From Yoonia maritima (GTDB lineage: Bacteria > Pseudomonadota > Alphaproteobacteria > Rhodobacterales > Rhodobacteraceae): a DNA stretch of 64,000 bases. The stretch is taken from assembly GCF_002933395.1 (NCBI RefSeq), contig NZ_PKFN01000008.1, positions 848,688-912,687 of the forward strand, given 5' to 3'. Each line of letters opens with the position of its first letter. Within the stretch, counting starts at the first letter, position 1. Under the pieces are notes generated by a model that was not told the origin of the DNA, ran no database searches, and saw nothing but the letters and a program-made list of their open reading frames with translations. The translations under genes were made by a program, and so were the position numbers. Positions 1-9,004 of this stretch are shown piece by piece.

Positions 1-1
1 G

Positions 2-1336
2 TTCATTTTCGTCCCCTCCATCGCGCGTTTCCGCCAAGACTATCTGCTTGCCCGGCTTGAACGGGCGCAGCTTGCGTCGCTCGCGTTGGAAGCAGACGAT
101 ATGATCAGCCCCGCCCTTGAGGCAGAGCTACTCGAGAATGCCGAAGTTTATAACGTCGTCCTACGACGTGATGACATGCGGCAGCTTGCGCTGTCATCGC
201 CGATTCCATCCCCCATCACAGCAACTTACGACATGCGCGCACCAACCAGCATGACGCTGATTAGCGATGCCATGCGCACGCTGCTGGATACCGACGAACG
301 GATTATCAGGATTATCGGCAACCCGGTGCGCGACGGCGGGCTACTAATCGAGGTCACAATTGACGAAATCCCTCTACGTGCAGCAATGCTAAAATACGGC
401 TGGAACATTTTGATTCTATCCGCGTTCATTTCTGTCGTGACCGCGGGCTTGCTGTTCTTTGCCGTTCGCAAATTGCTCGTCACGCCGATCAAGGGCGTCG
501 TCGCCCACATGGAAGCCTACGCCAAATCCCCCGAAGACGCGCGACAGATCATTACGCCCTCTGCCAGCATCAAGGAACTGCGGGCCGCCGAAGAGTCATT
601 GCAGATGATGCAGACCCAACTGACCAGCGCGCTGAAACAAAAAGAACGGCTTGCGCAGCTTGGCAGCGGCGTTGCCAAGGTCAGCCATGACCTGCGAAAC
701 ATCCTAACCTCTGCGCAGCTATTCACCGACCGGATTGAAGGCTCAGAAGATCCGCTTGTTCAGCGCATGGCACCAAAGCTGGTCGGGTCAATCACGCGCG
801 CCGTACACCTATGCGAAACGACCCTTGCCTTTGGCCGCGTCGAAGAACCCGCGCCATCACTGTCACGCGTGAACCTCGCGCAAATTATTGGTGACGTGAT
901 CGACAGCGAACGTCTTGCCGCTGGGGACTACGCACTTTCATTCTCCGAAGACATTCCTGCGTCCCTGACCCTGCGTGCAGACGGCGAACAATTGTACCGT
1001 GTTATCCAGAACCTTGTCCGCAATGCCCGCCAAGCCATCATGGCAACGAAAAAAACTGGTGAAATTGGCATACACGCTCACGAAGACGATGATCGCTGGC
1101 ACCTGACGGTGTCCGACACAGGGCCAGGCCTCCCCCCAAAGGCACAAGAACATTTATTCCAACCCTTCCAAGGCGGGGTGCGCAAAGGTGGCTCTGGACT
1201 GGGCCTCGTGATCGCAGGCGATCTCATCCGAGGGCACGGCGGCAGACTGCGATTAGAAAGCACTGGCGAAGCCGGCACAACATTCGTCATCGAACTGCCC
1301 AAAGCAGACCTTGCCCTTACGGAAATAAATGAATGA
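2..1336 (+). CDS. Sensor histidine kinase, 5'-truncated by window edge
   Basis: The reading frame is open from base 2, so the 5' end lies outside the window; the TTG at 86 is unlikely to be the real start. The visible 444 residues hold a periplasmic sensor segment, one membrane helix at about visible residues 135-158, a HAMP-like linker, a HisKA H-box (SHDLRN, His at about visible residue 229, base 686) and a HATPase domain with N-box (NLVRNARQA), DTGPGLP and GSGLGL motifs. This is a membrane-bound kinase that autophosphorylates the H-box His and passes phosphate to a response regulator. The ligand cannot be told from the sequence. The partner regulator is not downstream, where a tRNA gene follows, so it is probably upstream of the window. 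Confidence 0.9.
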   Translation, partial: FIFVPSIARFRQDYLLARLERAQLASLALEADDMISPALEAELLENAEVYNVVLRRDDMRQLALSSPIPSPITATYDMRAPTSMTLISDAMRTLLDTDERIIRIIGNPVRDGGLLIEVTIDEIPLRAAMLKYGWNILILSAFISVVTAGLLFFAVRKLLVTPIKGVVAHMEAYAKSPEDARQIITPSASIKELRAAEESLQMMQTQLTSALKQKERLAQLGSGVAKVSHDLRNILTSAQLFTDRIEGSEDPLVQRMAPKLVGSITRAVHLCETTLAFGRVEEPAPSLSRVNLAQIIGDVIDSERLAAGDYALSFSEDIPASLTLRADGEQLYRVIQNLVRNARQAIMATKKTGEIGIHAHEDDDRWHLTVSDTGPGLPPKAQEHLFQPFQGGVRKGGSGLGLVIAGDLIRGHGGRLRLESTGEAGTTFVIELPKADLALTEINE

Positions 1337-1397
1337 CAAAATAATCGAAATTGGGCCTTGCGCCCAACCGCCAGCACGTCTAAATCCCCCCTAACGC

Positions 1398-1474
1398 GGA
1401 TTGGTAGCTCAGTTGGATAGAGTACTTGACTACGAATCAAGGGGTCGGGGGTTCGAATCCTCCCCAGTCCGCCA
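1398..1474 (+). tRNA. tRNA-Arg(ACG)
   Basis: A cloverleaf can be folded by eye. The acceptor stem is GGATTGG/CCAGTCC with one T-G pair and is followed by G and an encoded CCA. The D arm has AGTTGGATA in its loop. The anticodon stem is CTTGA/TCAAG around loop CTACGAA, giving anticodon ACG. The T arm has the TTCGAAT loop. It reads CGN arginine codons once A34 is converted to inosine. The dispersed repeat copy at 1639 lies 165 bp downstream; tRNA 3' ends are common integration points, but no duplicated 3' tRNA fragment was found. Confidence 0.95.
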
Positions 1475-2121
1475 TTTACCCTTTGTCGAACGTCATACGA
1501 CTTTGACCTTTGCGTCATAAACTGACCTGTTCCCGTGTCCCGCCGTTGGTGGGCCTGTTTTGTTGATCTGACTTCCGCTTCCGAAAATCAGTGCTGATTT
1601 GAAGGTCAGACGGCGAAGCCGCCTGCTCCTGCAAATCTGCCACGTGGCGAACGCGGATGGGGGCGAGGCAATGCTATTCGACAGAGGTGGTGCGGCCCGC
1701 AGCGCAGCGAGGACACGGCTCTGTCTAATTGGGTTGCCCGAGGGGGAAGGCTGCGCCTTCACCCTAGCGTGACGCAGCGGCGTATCGCGCTTGCGCGAAC
1801 CCCAAGGAACCAGAATTTCTTAGATGTGGCAGGGCAAGGGCCTGCCTCAATTCAAAGCAGACCTTCGTTCAAAATGCAGCGAAAGTCTCAAATGAGCCCA
1901 TTTTACTGATTTTCTGTGCCGCAGCGAATGACCGGTCTGACAAAACGAACGAAATCTATACAAATTTTCTGTTGACCTTGGGGATGTCGTTAGGGGCTAT
2001 ATGGGCCCGAAGACCCTACGCTATTGATCTGCCGATACCTGCGTCCCTTTCGTGCTAACCGATGCCACCACTTTTAATCTAGCGTCTTCGTTGTCTCATC
2101 TAATGCGCAGAGCGAAATTCG
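1475..2121. other. Intergenic region with a partial repeat
   Basis: No convincing gene lies between the tRNA and the AraC-type regulator. The stretch holds a partial copy of the main dispersed repeat (1639-1765). Downstream, near 1850-1905, are short motifs (GCAGACCTTCG, GAGCCCATTTT) that recur in other intergenic regions of the window. Predicted reading frames on the minus strand across the tRNA and the repeat are translation artefacts of these non-coding elements. Confidence 0.6.
1639..1765 (+). repeat. Dispersed repeat, copy A (3' half only)
   Basis: This matches, with a few changes, the block starting GCCACGTGGCGAACGCGG that is also found at 7662-8045 (inverted), 36571-37002, 41926-42255 (inverted) and 57362-57567. 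Only the half ending in GGAAGGCTGCGCCTTCACCCT is present, and the TTTGGGTCA-bearing half is missing. The sequence before it (1560-1638) does not match the other copies. Confidence 0.85.
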
Positions 2122-2994
2122 CTATGGACGTCCCAAGAATTCAAACATGACGTCGTTATCCCCATCCAAGAATTTCTGCGGGCTCGTATGAAGAAACTGG
2201 CGTATCGACTTGTTAAAATGCGCTTGATCATAATAGCCTAATTCGTGAGCCAGCTCGGTCAAATAGGCCTGATCTTTAGTGGTGAAGGCCGTCATGGCAT
2301 GGTTGAACTGAACAATTCTGCCAAAATACTTCGGAGCGACACCCGCCACTTTTTGGAAATGCCGACACAAACTGCGTTCACTGATCGCAAGTGATTGCGC
2401 TACATCAGCAATCGAAATCAAGCCGCGTTTGTCTTCGATGAGACGTGCTGCCCGCGAAACTGAGTTCGGTTTTTTTCGCGCAAAAGGAACTAAATCACAA
2501 AGAAAATCTTGGAACCGCTCTACACGTTGGTTTGTGTTGCGGCATGGGCTGGTTAGGTCAAAGGTATCTGCCCAATCGTGAAATCCAGGGACCAGTGGAT
2601 ATGCACGCCCATAAATTTCCACTGGCGACATCGGGATAAGTTCGTAAAAACCCGTAACTTCAAACTCTGCTATGATATGCCCAAACAACCCTTGGTATCG
2701 GACAGAGATGTCTTGGAACTGTATTTGTCCAGCAACATGCAAACAGTTTTCGGCGAAGGGTTGAACAGTACCTTTCGTTTCCGCCGATACGCTCCCGGAA
2801 AATACCCACCCAAGGTAGTTGTACCCAGTTGGTGCGGGCTTGAGTGCAACATCGATGGGTGCAGTTTCATCTGCAACCAGTATGCGCCTGACATACGGTC
2901 GTAGCGCCCCTCGTGGTGCCAACGATCTATATAGTTGATCCAAACTTCCCCCTATCAACGTGTTTTGGCTGAAAATTACAATACGAGGGTGCAC
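2122..2994 (-). CDS. AraC-family transcriptional regulator
   Basis: The protein has 290 residues. The last 100 (from about 185) form a double helix-turn-helix AraC/XylS DNA-binding domain, with the typical second-helix signature ELAHELGYYDQAHFNKSIRQF. The N-terminal half resembles the DUF6597-type sensing domain often found with this HTH; its ligand is unknown. The start used is GTG, and later in-frame starts are possible because the first 25 residues look loosely constrained. It is divergent from the hypothetical gene at 3060, with about 65 bp between them, so it may control that gene and itself. No operator is obvious. Confidence 0.9.
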   Translation of the reverse strand: MHPRIVIFSQNTLIGGSLDQLYRSLAPRGALRPYVRRILVADETAPIDVALKPAPTGYNYLGWVFSGSVSAETKGTVQPFAENCLHVAGQIQFQDISVRYQGLFGHIIAEFEVTGFYELIPMSPVEIYGRAYPLVPGFHDWADTFDLTSPCRNTNQRVERFQDFLCDLVPFARKKPNSVSRAARLIEDKRGLISIADVAQSLAISERSLCRHFQKVAGVAPKYFGRIVQFNHAMTAFTTKDQAYLTELAHELGYYDQAHFNKSIRQFLHTSPQKFLDGDNDVMFEFLGRP

Positions 2995-3059
2995 TGCATG
3001 CGTTAACGTCTTCCAGCTGACTTTAACTTATTTGAAACGCTAGTTTGAGGAACTTTATT

Positions 3060-3836
3060 ATGAGAACGATCCACGAAATGAGTACAAATCCGCCGGTAGA
3101 GTTACCATTTAAAGTCTTTTCTGACACGCCTGCGCGCAACATCGAGAACCCGATGGACGGCATCGGTGTTTTACATAACATTGTCATGGATATGGCTCTG
3201 AAGTCGCTTGCTGACATTCGATATGCTGGCCGCGAGACAACGCCCCAGCAAACGCACAAACAAGTCTTGTCGATATTTGATCGTATTGGCGACTGGAGCC
3301 TGCGCTGTGTTTGCGTCACAGGCGAGAATTGTCCTTGCAAGGACCTGTTGGACTGGCTGCGAGATACGATACCGGGTGACGGTTTTCCCGGGGATCCGTT
3401 TCCTGCCAATTTAGTGCCGACATCGCGTCCAGATCCGGATGTAGTGATACAGCAGTTAGAACAATCATTCGACACAACGCAGCGTGAAGCCGTGATTGGC
3501 TATTTCAAACGCATTCGCGTTGGCACTGCAGAAGCAGAACGTTCGCATGAAAAACTAGTTTCTTTGGAGCGCCGGATTAGTGCTGACTCTGCTTTGAATG
3601 AGACCGCACGAACATTGCTGCTGGTCAATGCATCGGTTGCACGACATTCCCGGTTTATGACACTTTCGCTTGGTCGTTCGGAACAGCAAGCGGGAAGTGC
3701 GGGTCAGGCGGATGTTGACGGCGCAGCGCTAGGTGGCACAGTTGGTGCAGCTGGTGGGCCTGAAGCCATAATACCTGGCGCGTTGATTGGCGGGGGGGTC
3801 TTCTCGCTCTGTACAGCATTAGACAATTGGCTTTAA
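3060..3836 (+). CDS. Hypothetical protein with cysteine cluster and glycine-rich C-terminus
   Basis: The family was not recognised. ATG at 3060 is preferred over the TTG at 3045 because GAGG at 3047-3050 sits at ribosome-binding distance. The protein of about 258 residues has a cysteine cluster near residues 83-92 (CVCVTGENCPC) and a predominantly helical middle. Its last 45 residues are glycine-rich and hydrophobic (ALGGTVGAAGG, GALIGGGVF). That tail looks like the glycine-zipper hydrophobic segment of some bacteriocin-like or membrane-inserting peptides. There is no signal peptide. It is divergent from an AraC regulator, a common arrangement for a regulated single target gene. Function unknown. 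Confidence 0.65.
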   Translation: MRTIHEMSTNPPVELPFKVFSDTPARNIENPMDGIGVLHNIVMDMALKSLADIRYAGRETTPQQTHKQVLSIFDRIGDWSLRCVCVTGENCPCKDLLDWLRDTIPGDGFPGDPFPANLVPTSRPDPDVVIQQLEQSFDTTQREAVIGYFKRIRVGTAEAERSHEKLVSLERRISADSALNETARTLLLVNASVARHSRFMTLSLGRSEQQAGSAGQADVDGAALGGTVGAAGGPEAIIPGALIGGGVFSLCTALDNWL

Positions 3837-4413
3837 CAGTTCCCAATGTGCTTATGTTCTGCAGACAAGACGCGACCATACTACAAAGAACAACGCAGCA
3901 CAAAGCGCTACGCGAACCACAGAAAAAGCCATATCCATGGATAAGATGTTTGATGGGCATCCGATTTGTGCACCACCATACCAAACAAGGGTCTTCTTGG
4001 GCGGTGCACAACTCATAATCCAGCTCTCCAAGAGTGGCGGTTGTTGACCGTCGCTCGTTCGAAAGCAGTCATTAACACATCGGCGGCGAAAGCTAAGTAT
4101 GTCCCGCAATGCGGTCATCAACGACAGGGATCTCGAACGGCAGGTTTTCGCAACCAACGGGCGATTGACAAAACCGTAACAAAGTACGAACATCGGTTAA
4201 GGGGTCCTGTTTTAATCGCCTTAGACTAGAGATATTTGGCCGTCGCCGGTTGGTGAGGTCCAGCCCAGAAGCCTCGTTCCCCATTGCTTTTGAAGGCCCG
4301 TTTCGATATTTAGACTGGCTGCGTTTCCGGTTGACCAGATCCGATGCGGCGAGAAACAATTAAACCAATGGAGGGTGCCATGTAGTAACGAAACTACATG
4401 AAAGGCCACAACA
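3837..4413. other. Intergenic stretch without a supported gene
   Basis: Several overlapping frames of 60-110 codons exist on both strands, but none has a ribosome binding site or a recognisable protein pattern. The only structure seen is the 29-bp element at 4197-4225, repeated at 4809-4837. The base composition is mixed, as expected for decayed accessory DNA. Confidence 0.5.
4197..4225 (+). repeat. 29-bp element, left copy (TTAA-N11-TTAA)
   Basis: The element starts GTTAAGGGGT and ends in CGCCTTAG. It matches 23 of 29 positions of the copy at 4809-4837 in the same orientation. The two copies bracket the small gene at 4414. Two TTAA tetramers are separated by 11 bases in both copies, which is not the 7-base spacing of the CtrA site. 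It may be a regulator site or an element boundary. Confidence 0.5.
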
Positions 4414-4671
4414 ATGGCCCACTACAAATGCAAGCGGTCGCGCATGGCTATGAGGAAAGGATATTCCTCGCATGCTTTAGAACGTCGGCTCGCGACAGAT
4501 CCCAACAGCGTCCTTTGGCTGAAAAATTGGCCGCGCTGGCATGACAAACTCTTTCACACTAGGCCGACAAGGCGTCGGACAAAGGAGCTGGCAGCGCGCG
4601 TCATCAAAGGCGCTGACTCAGAGAACATGAATTGGCCGGACGGGCGCAAGCCACACAGGTATTATTGGTGA
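4414..4671 (+). CDS. Small basic hypothetical protein
   Basis: This is an 85-residue, Arg/Lys-rich protein (MAHYKCKRSRMAMRKGYSSH at the N-terminus) with several Trp residues and no membrane helix. A purine-rich AAAGG lies about 8 bases before the ATG. A strong 13-bp hairpin follows the stop codon almost immediately, supporting a real short transcription unit. The charge pattern fits a small nucleic-acid-binding or phage-type protein, but no family was recognised. The gene lies between two copies of a 29-bp element at 4197 and 4809. Confidence 0.55.
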   Translation: MAHYKCKRSRMAMRKGYSSHALERRLATDPNSVLWLKNWPRWHDKLFHTRPTRRRTKELAARVIKGADSENMNWPDGRKPHRYYW

Positions 4672-4674
4672 ACA

Positions 4675-4702
4675 GCTGGGCCGCGCAGTTGCGCCGCCCA
4701 GC
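4675..4702 (+). terminator. Hairpin downstream of the 4414 gene
   Basis: GCTGGGC pairs with GCCCAGC, and inside it GCGCA pairs with TGCGC, giving about 13 paired bases with one C-C mismatch and a 2-base loop. It begins 4 bases after the stop codon. No U-run follows, so termination efficiency is uncertain. Confidence 0.5.
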
Positions 4703-4808
4703 ATCAAGTCGCATTAATCAGGGCCAACCGCCGGACCAGTGTCTGCTTTATGCCCCAATCACCGCAACCTTAACTGGATTTTTTCGTCATAACGAAGCAT
4801 GAACGTCT

Positions 4809-4837
4809 GTTAAGGGGTGTTATGTTAACCGCCCTAG
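4809..4837 (+). repeat. 29-bp element, right copy (TTAA-N11-TTAA)
   Basis: GTTAAGGGGT...CGCCCTAG is in direct orientation relative to 4197-4225, with 23 of 29 bases shared. It sits between the hairpin of the small gene and the 3' end of the minus-strand gene at 4920. Confidence 0.5.
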
Positions 4838-4919
4838 GGTTGCAGATCTCAGCTGCGATAGACAAGTTCATCTCATTGAATGCGATGATCCTTCACAGGA
4901 GTAGTGGTGGTACATCGTA

Positions 4920-5450
4920 TCATTCTGACCTGCCATCGTGGATTGACGACAACTCCGCTTTAAAAGCTGAAATCTGAAGCGACTGCAACTCTGTAGTCAA
5001 TTCGAGGTCAGACTTTAGAGCATCTGAACCCACGTGAAGCAAACCGGCTGGAAGGATAACACCAATGGCAATCGCAAGAGCAAAGGCTGACCATGTAAAG
5101 AGTTTCGCCACGTACCATCGGCTTCTTTCCACAAGAAGCGCAAAGCGCCCAATCCGTCGCCCAACTTTTTGAACACGATCCCAACGATTGCGACCACTGC
5201 GGTTCGAATGCCCCATCACGGCGGTTACAAACGTCGCAAAAACTGCCCCAAACAGAAAAAGAAAAATCATAAGTGAAAACTTAAACAAAGTGATCGTCAT
5301 GAGGTAGAAAGACATGTTCTCGCCAGCCTGAGAGGCAGCGACAAGGAGCGCAGACATAACGGCTCCCACCACCGTGAAAGACCAGCGTAACAATGCAACG
5401 CCTTCGCTTCTCGATACATTGAACGGGTCTTCAACTGAATTTTCAGGCAT
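4920..5450 (-). CDS. Hypothetical inner-membrane protein, three helices
   Basis: The protein has 176 residues with three clear hydrophobic segments at about 18-39, 49-79 and 115-137. A basic cytoplasmic loop of about 30 residues lies between the second and third, and the C-terminal tail is polar. The family was not recognised. It is the last of three same-strand genes after the TniQ-like gene and the 5529 gene, 78 bp downstream of the latter, so it is probably co-transcribed with them. It may be cargo of a decayed Tn7/Tn5053-like element. Confidence 0.7.
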   Translation of the reverse strand: MPENSVEDPFNVSRSEGVALLRWSFTVVGAVMSALLVAASQAGENMSFYLMTITLFKFSLMIFLFLFGAVFATFVTAVMGHSNRSGRNRWDRVQKVGRRIGRFALLVERSRWYVAKLFTWSAFALAIAIGVILPAGLLHVGSDALKSDLELTTELQSLQISAFKAELSSIHDGRSE

Positions 5451-5528
5451 CGCTGACTTTCCTCTTTCAACAAAATTTTGATCAAAATGGCGTTGAACTC
5501 TACATATTCAGCCAGCGACATCAACTGC

Positions 5529-5960
5529 CTAAGTAGCTCCATCTTTCGAATATGATTCCAGCATATCGGCGATCCCGGCTGATTTCATTCGACGCGCTTC
5601 GACGATCTCAACAACTGCAGCATCTATTGCATCCGCTGACCCGGTCGCATAAGCCGTGTTCAATATCTTGAGTTGCGTGGCCGTGTCGTTAGCCAGTCGT
5701 ACCGCATCAATGTCGGAAGCCGACTTACCTTCGATCGCAGCAGCATCCCGTTTTGCGACATTCTGGTACGCCAAGAGCACATCAACGATGATGTTTTCGA
5801 CTTCCCTCAGTCTCAGCCCACGCTCAAGGGTCAACTCTCTCACAAGTTCTTCGATCCGCCCGTTCTTTGGGCCATACAGCATCCAATCCTCGATTGCATG
5901 ACGATCTGGGTGATTAGGCAGTTCATTCTTGTCGTTTTCAACGTCGTCCATCATGTTCAC
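5529..5960 (-). CDS. Hypothetical helical protein coupled to TniQ-like gene
   Basis: This is a 143-residue, acidic, mostly helical protein with no membrane segment and no recognised domain. The GTG start overlaps the TGA of the TniQ-like gene in a GTGA arrangement (5957-5960), which indicates translational coupling. Two downstream Met codons (residues 3 and 4) are alternative starts. Placement directly after TniQ suggests a transposition accessory or element-borne cargo protein; this is inference from position only. Confidence 0.7.
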   Translation of the reverse strand: MNMMDDVENDKNELPNHPDRHAIEDWMLYGPKNGRIEELVRELTLERGLRLREVENIIVDVLLAYQNVAKRDAAAIEGKSASDIDAVRLANDTATQLKILNTAYATGSADAIDAAVVEIVEARRMKSAGIADMLESYSKDGAT

Positions 5961-7789
5961 ACCTCTTCCAATGGTGGGGTAATACCCGCCCTACGCAAAC
6001 GCCCTTCAAGCCCCTTGCGTTCATAATACAAACTTATCCCGTCAGGCGTTTCGATCGGGCAAATACCTTTCGCTTCCAGATGTGAACTAAACGGACCCGA
6101 TGCCCTACGATAGCGTTTTGAAAGTTGACCCAGTGTCTCAAAATTCGCCTCGAATGCAGTCAAGCTCTCACTACAAACTGCATCCAAGAACTGTCGAGAG
6201 CGCGGATTTCGCAATCGGCGCTCTATCAACACGCCGTCAGCAATCAAGAAATTTATTGTTGGGTAGTTCACCCGCAGGCGTCTGGATGCATCCCCTTTCG
6301 TGATCCCTGGCATCTCAAATTGAGGAAGCGCCTCCCGCAATTCTGGGAGGTTTATGCGGAGTGCAGCGAGGCCGCGCGTTTCAGCGTCCTGGTTTATATG
6401 CGTCAGTTTCCCATCAAGTATCAGCTGAACAATTTGGACAAGGGGACATCTAACGCGCTGTGTCGCCTCGCTAAGGGATACCAAGTTTCCTCCATCAATT
6501 GGCGTTTCCGTGACCCGGGCATTCAGATTTGCCAGCAGCTGTTCCAACTCTTCACGGTCAAACTTTGGAATTTGATCGAGAGCGTCTACGGTGGACGTGA
6601 TGAAACCATGATCGCGCAGTTGATTGAGCACCTCTAAACCCACTCCCAATACCGCTTGTGCCTCAATCGCGTTCAGCCGAGACGCGATCCGGCACCTAAG
6701 ATCATCGATGGCCTCGGACTTCAGCCCCTCAAGAAGCCGCACTGAATTGTCCGCCTTATCCGTGTGTGCCAAACCTTCGGCCAACAGTATCCGGTTCATT
6801 CGATGACGCTGGATGCCCAGCGATTGCCATGCTCCAGAAATGGTAAACACAGCTGGCGATGGGCAGGTTTTACCAAGGACGGTGTCGCCTTCCCGAAAAG
6901 GATAGGTGCGAAAGATGAAATCGCGCACCTTGTCGCGCAACATCTCAAAATCTTTTCCCATTGACGATGTCCGCAACCATTCAAAGAACGCTCCAAAGTC
7001 CGACTGGTGCCTCACCGTGCGTAGCGCAATTGGGCTCACCATCGCATCTAGAGCTGCATACAACCCATCTTCCCCGCTCCGCAAAGCGTTGAAGCCCGTT
7101 TGACCGGCCAAGCGAAGGTCATCGTCGGTTGCTTCCGATATTCTGCGCTTAGGGCCGTTCTCGATCACAAATCCTAGAACCTCACACAGCCGCGTTGCGA
7201 CATGCATCGGTTGGCTATCAAGGAATGGGTTGGATGCTGCACCGTCAAGCCGGTCTGAAATATATGCCTCAAACTCTGTTGGTTTATGACTTGCGCCATT
7301 GTCCGCTTGTGAATTGACAAACGCCCAGTTTTTGAGGACCTGTCCGACAAAGTCATAGTTAAAGTCATAGTTGTAGAGCGTGTGCAGTTCAGGCGGAACG
7401 ACAACAAGCGCCACATTGTGCACCGGACATGTCCGGATCGACCAAAAATGCCATACGATCCGACGGAAGACACCATATCTGCCGCTACTTTGATGATCTT
7501 CTATCAGACATCGCGGACAAACACGCAGGCGCGAACGAACCAATGACGTCTTAGTCGCTCTTTGGCCGCAAACCTCAAACCGGTTTCTATCAACTGTACG
7601 CACGGCCCAACGTTTCATATCCCTTGGGCACGCACCGCCGATCGATGCAATTTTCTCAAGGAGGTCAAGGCGCGGCCTTCCCCCTCGGGCAACCCTATTA
7701 GACAGAACCGTGTCCTCGCTTCGCTGCGGGCCGCACCACTTCCGTCGAATAGCATTGCCTCGCCCCCATCCGCGTTCGCCACGTGGCAA
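5957..7789 (-). pseudogene. TniQ-family transposition protein, N-terminus replaced by repeat
   Basis: From about residue 42 the protein follows the TniQ family: a cysteine motif of the zinc-ribbon type (CPRCLIED), a WSIRTCPVHN segment, and a long helical C-terminal region. TniQ proteins link the transposase/ATPase complex to the target in Tn7- and Tn5053-like elements. The first ~41 codons (7665-7789) are merely the reverse strand of dispersed repeat copy B and replace the native N-terminus, where TniQ proteins normally carry a Leu/Arg-rich HTH-like start. No transposase (TniA) or ATPase (TniB) gene lies upstream, so the element is a remnant. The reading frame has stayed open for more than 560 codons, so some product may still be made. 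Confidence 0.75.
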
Positions 7790-8045
7790 GGTTTCAGGAC
7801 GACCCGCTTACAGCGGTTCTTACAGAAACCTGCACCAATGAAGGGGGGGTAACCGATGGTCTGGAGGCAAGATAAAACACTTTGGGTCAAAGTCTTGACG
7901 GAAAGGTCAAAACTGCTTGGCGTTTTATAAAGGGTGTGGAACGTCAGAGACCTTTGACTCAATCGATTTCGAAAACCTCAGAAAACCGCCATTTCGCGTC
8001 ATTCAATTCTGACCCAAACGTCAAGCATTTCTGACCTCAATCAAG
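7662..8045 (-). repeat. Dispersed repeat, copy B (near full length)
   Basis: This copy runs opposite to copy C. Shared blocks include GCCTCGCCCCCATCCGCG, CAGGACGACCCGCTTACAGC, TGCACCAATGAAGG and the arms at 7881-7909 and 8011-8038, which carry TTTGGGTCA or its complement in inverted orientation. Its left end falls inside the TniQ-like reading frame. Alignment with copy C is close to continuous along the whole length. Confidence 0.85.
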
Positions 8046-8063
8046 AATTTCCTGTTCGCACCA

Positions 8064-8092
8064 CCTGCCCTCCATAGAGGGCAGGGTTTTCT
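8064..8092 (+). terminator. Rho-independent terminator without an obvious upstream gene
   Basis: CCTGCCCTC-CATA-GAGGGCAGG is a perfect 9-bp stem with a 4-base loop, followed by GTTTTCT. The T-tract is on the plus strand, yet no plus-strand gene is recognised upstream. It may be a leftover of the gene or element disrupted by repeat copy B. Confidence 0.6.
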
Positions 8093-8195
8093 GGCAACCT
8101 AGGATCTCAATCGGCAAGCGCGTGAGTTGTTTGTCTACTCAACAACCAAGGTCACCTCCATACAAGTCTTATCCAGCATTCTCCATGACTGGTGA

Positions 8196-9002
8196 TCAAT
8201 TCGAACAATTCGTAAAATCATTTCCAAGATATTGCTGAGACAAATCTGACAGCGTGCCATCCTGACAAAGTTGCTCCAATGCCAAACTTAGAGGTTCATG
8301 CAGTTCAGAGTGATTGTTTGACGCTACTACCCACAAAGGATCCCGATAGAGTGGTTCGCTGACTACCTCGATCGGATAACCGGCGCGAATGAACAGAAAT
8401 TCTGCGAAGAAGCGGCTTACCACGACGAAATCAAAAGGCCGATCGCCTTCTGTACTCAGGGCTTCAATCATTGCCGTTTCACTAGCAAAGCTGTCGTCAA
8501 TCTCAATGTCTAGAAATGGCGGTTGAACTTGCTGGTCGCTATCAGTCAACTCGAAACTGCCCTCGAGGTAATTCTTGTATGAACAAGTACGGCATACACC
8601 GATCTTGCTTCCATCTATTGACGGAACCGCAGCACCTTCACCTGGAGTACGAGCTACAACAACGACTTCATCCGAAAGGTACTCTCCCAAATACGTATAA
8701 AGCCCATCGCGGGTTGGTAAGTAGGAAATAGACGCAACGGTAAAAGCCCACTCACTCGGCCAGTCTCCATCGGAAATCTCAAAGAAGCCTACTGGTTCAA
8801 ACCTAATCTCAATTCCTGCCACTTCCGCCAATGAGCGTGCGACCGCAACATTGAAACCATCATGCTCTCCTGTCGGTGTCGACATCGAAAAGGGCGGATA
8901 ATTACGTTCGTAAGGAACCACCAGTTCCTGCCCGAGGACACTGCTCGACAGCAACCATATACTTCCCATCGAAAGGGCTACCCGTGAACCAAAGGCCATC
9001 AA
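8196..9002 (-). CDS. Periplasmic solute-binding protein (SBP_bac_3 type)
   Basis: The protein has 268 residues. An N-terminal signal peptide ends near VLGQE (about residue 25), followed by the opening strand/turn typical of amino-acid-binding proteins (LVVPYERNYPPFS). The DGFNVAVARSLAEVAGIEIRF-like segment matches family 3 binding proteins. No ABC permease or ATPase is adjacent, so it may act as a sensor or binding component rather than for transport. It is the last gene of a four-gene minus-strand operon, 2 bp after the two-helix membrane protein. The local composition is more AT-rich than the backbone. Confidence 0.75.
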   Translation of the reverse strand: MMAFGSRVALSMGSIWLLSSSVLGQELVVPYERNYPPFSMSTPTGEHDGFNVAVARSLAEVAGIEIRFEPVGFFEISDGDWPSEWAFTVASISYLPTRDGLYTYLGEYLSDEVVVVARTPGEGAAVPSIDGSKIGVCRTCSYKNYLEGSFELTDSDQQVQPPFLDIEIDDSFASETAMIEALSTEGDRPFDFVVVSRFFAEFLFIRAGYPIEVVSEPLYRDPLWVVASNNHSELHEPLSLALEQLCQDGTLSDLSQQYLGNDFTNCSN

Positions 9003-9004
9003 TC

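Noticed and set aside
1078..1518. Minus-strand open frame across the tRNA
   Set aside because: The reading GGLGRIRTPDPLIRSQVLYP is the well-known artefact of translating the antisense of a tRNA gene and its flanks.
1398..1765. tRNA-Arg as an integration site for repeat A
   Set aside because: No direct repeat of the tRNA 3' end was found next to the repeat or elsewhere in the window.
4197..4837. CtrA binding sites
   Set aside because: TTAA halves are 11 bases apart, whereas the CtrA site needs 7.
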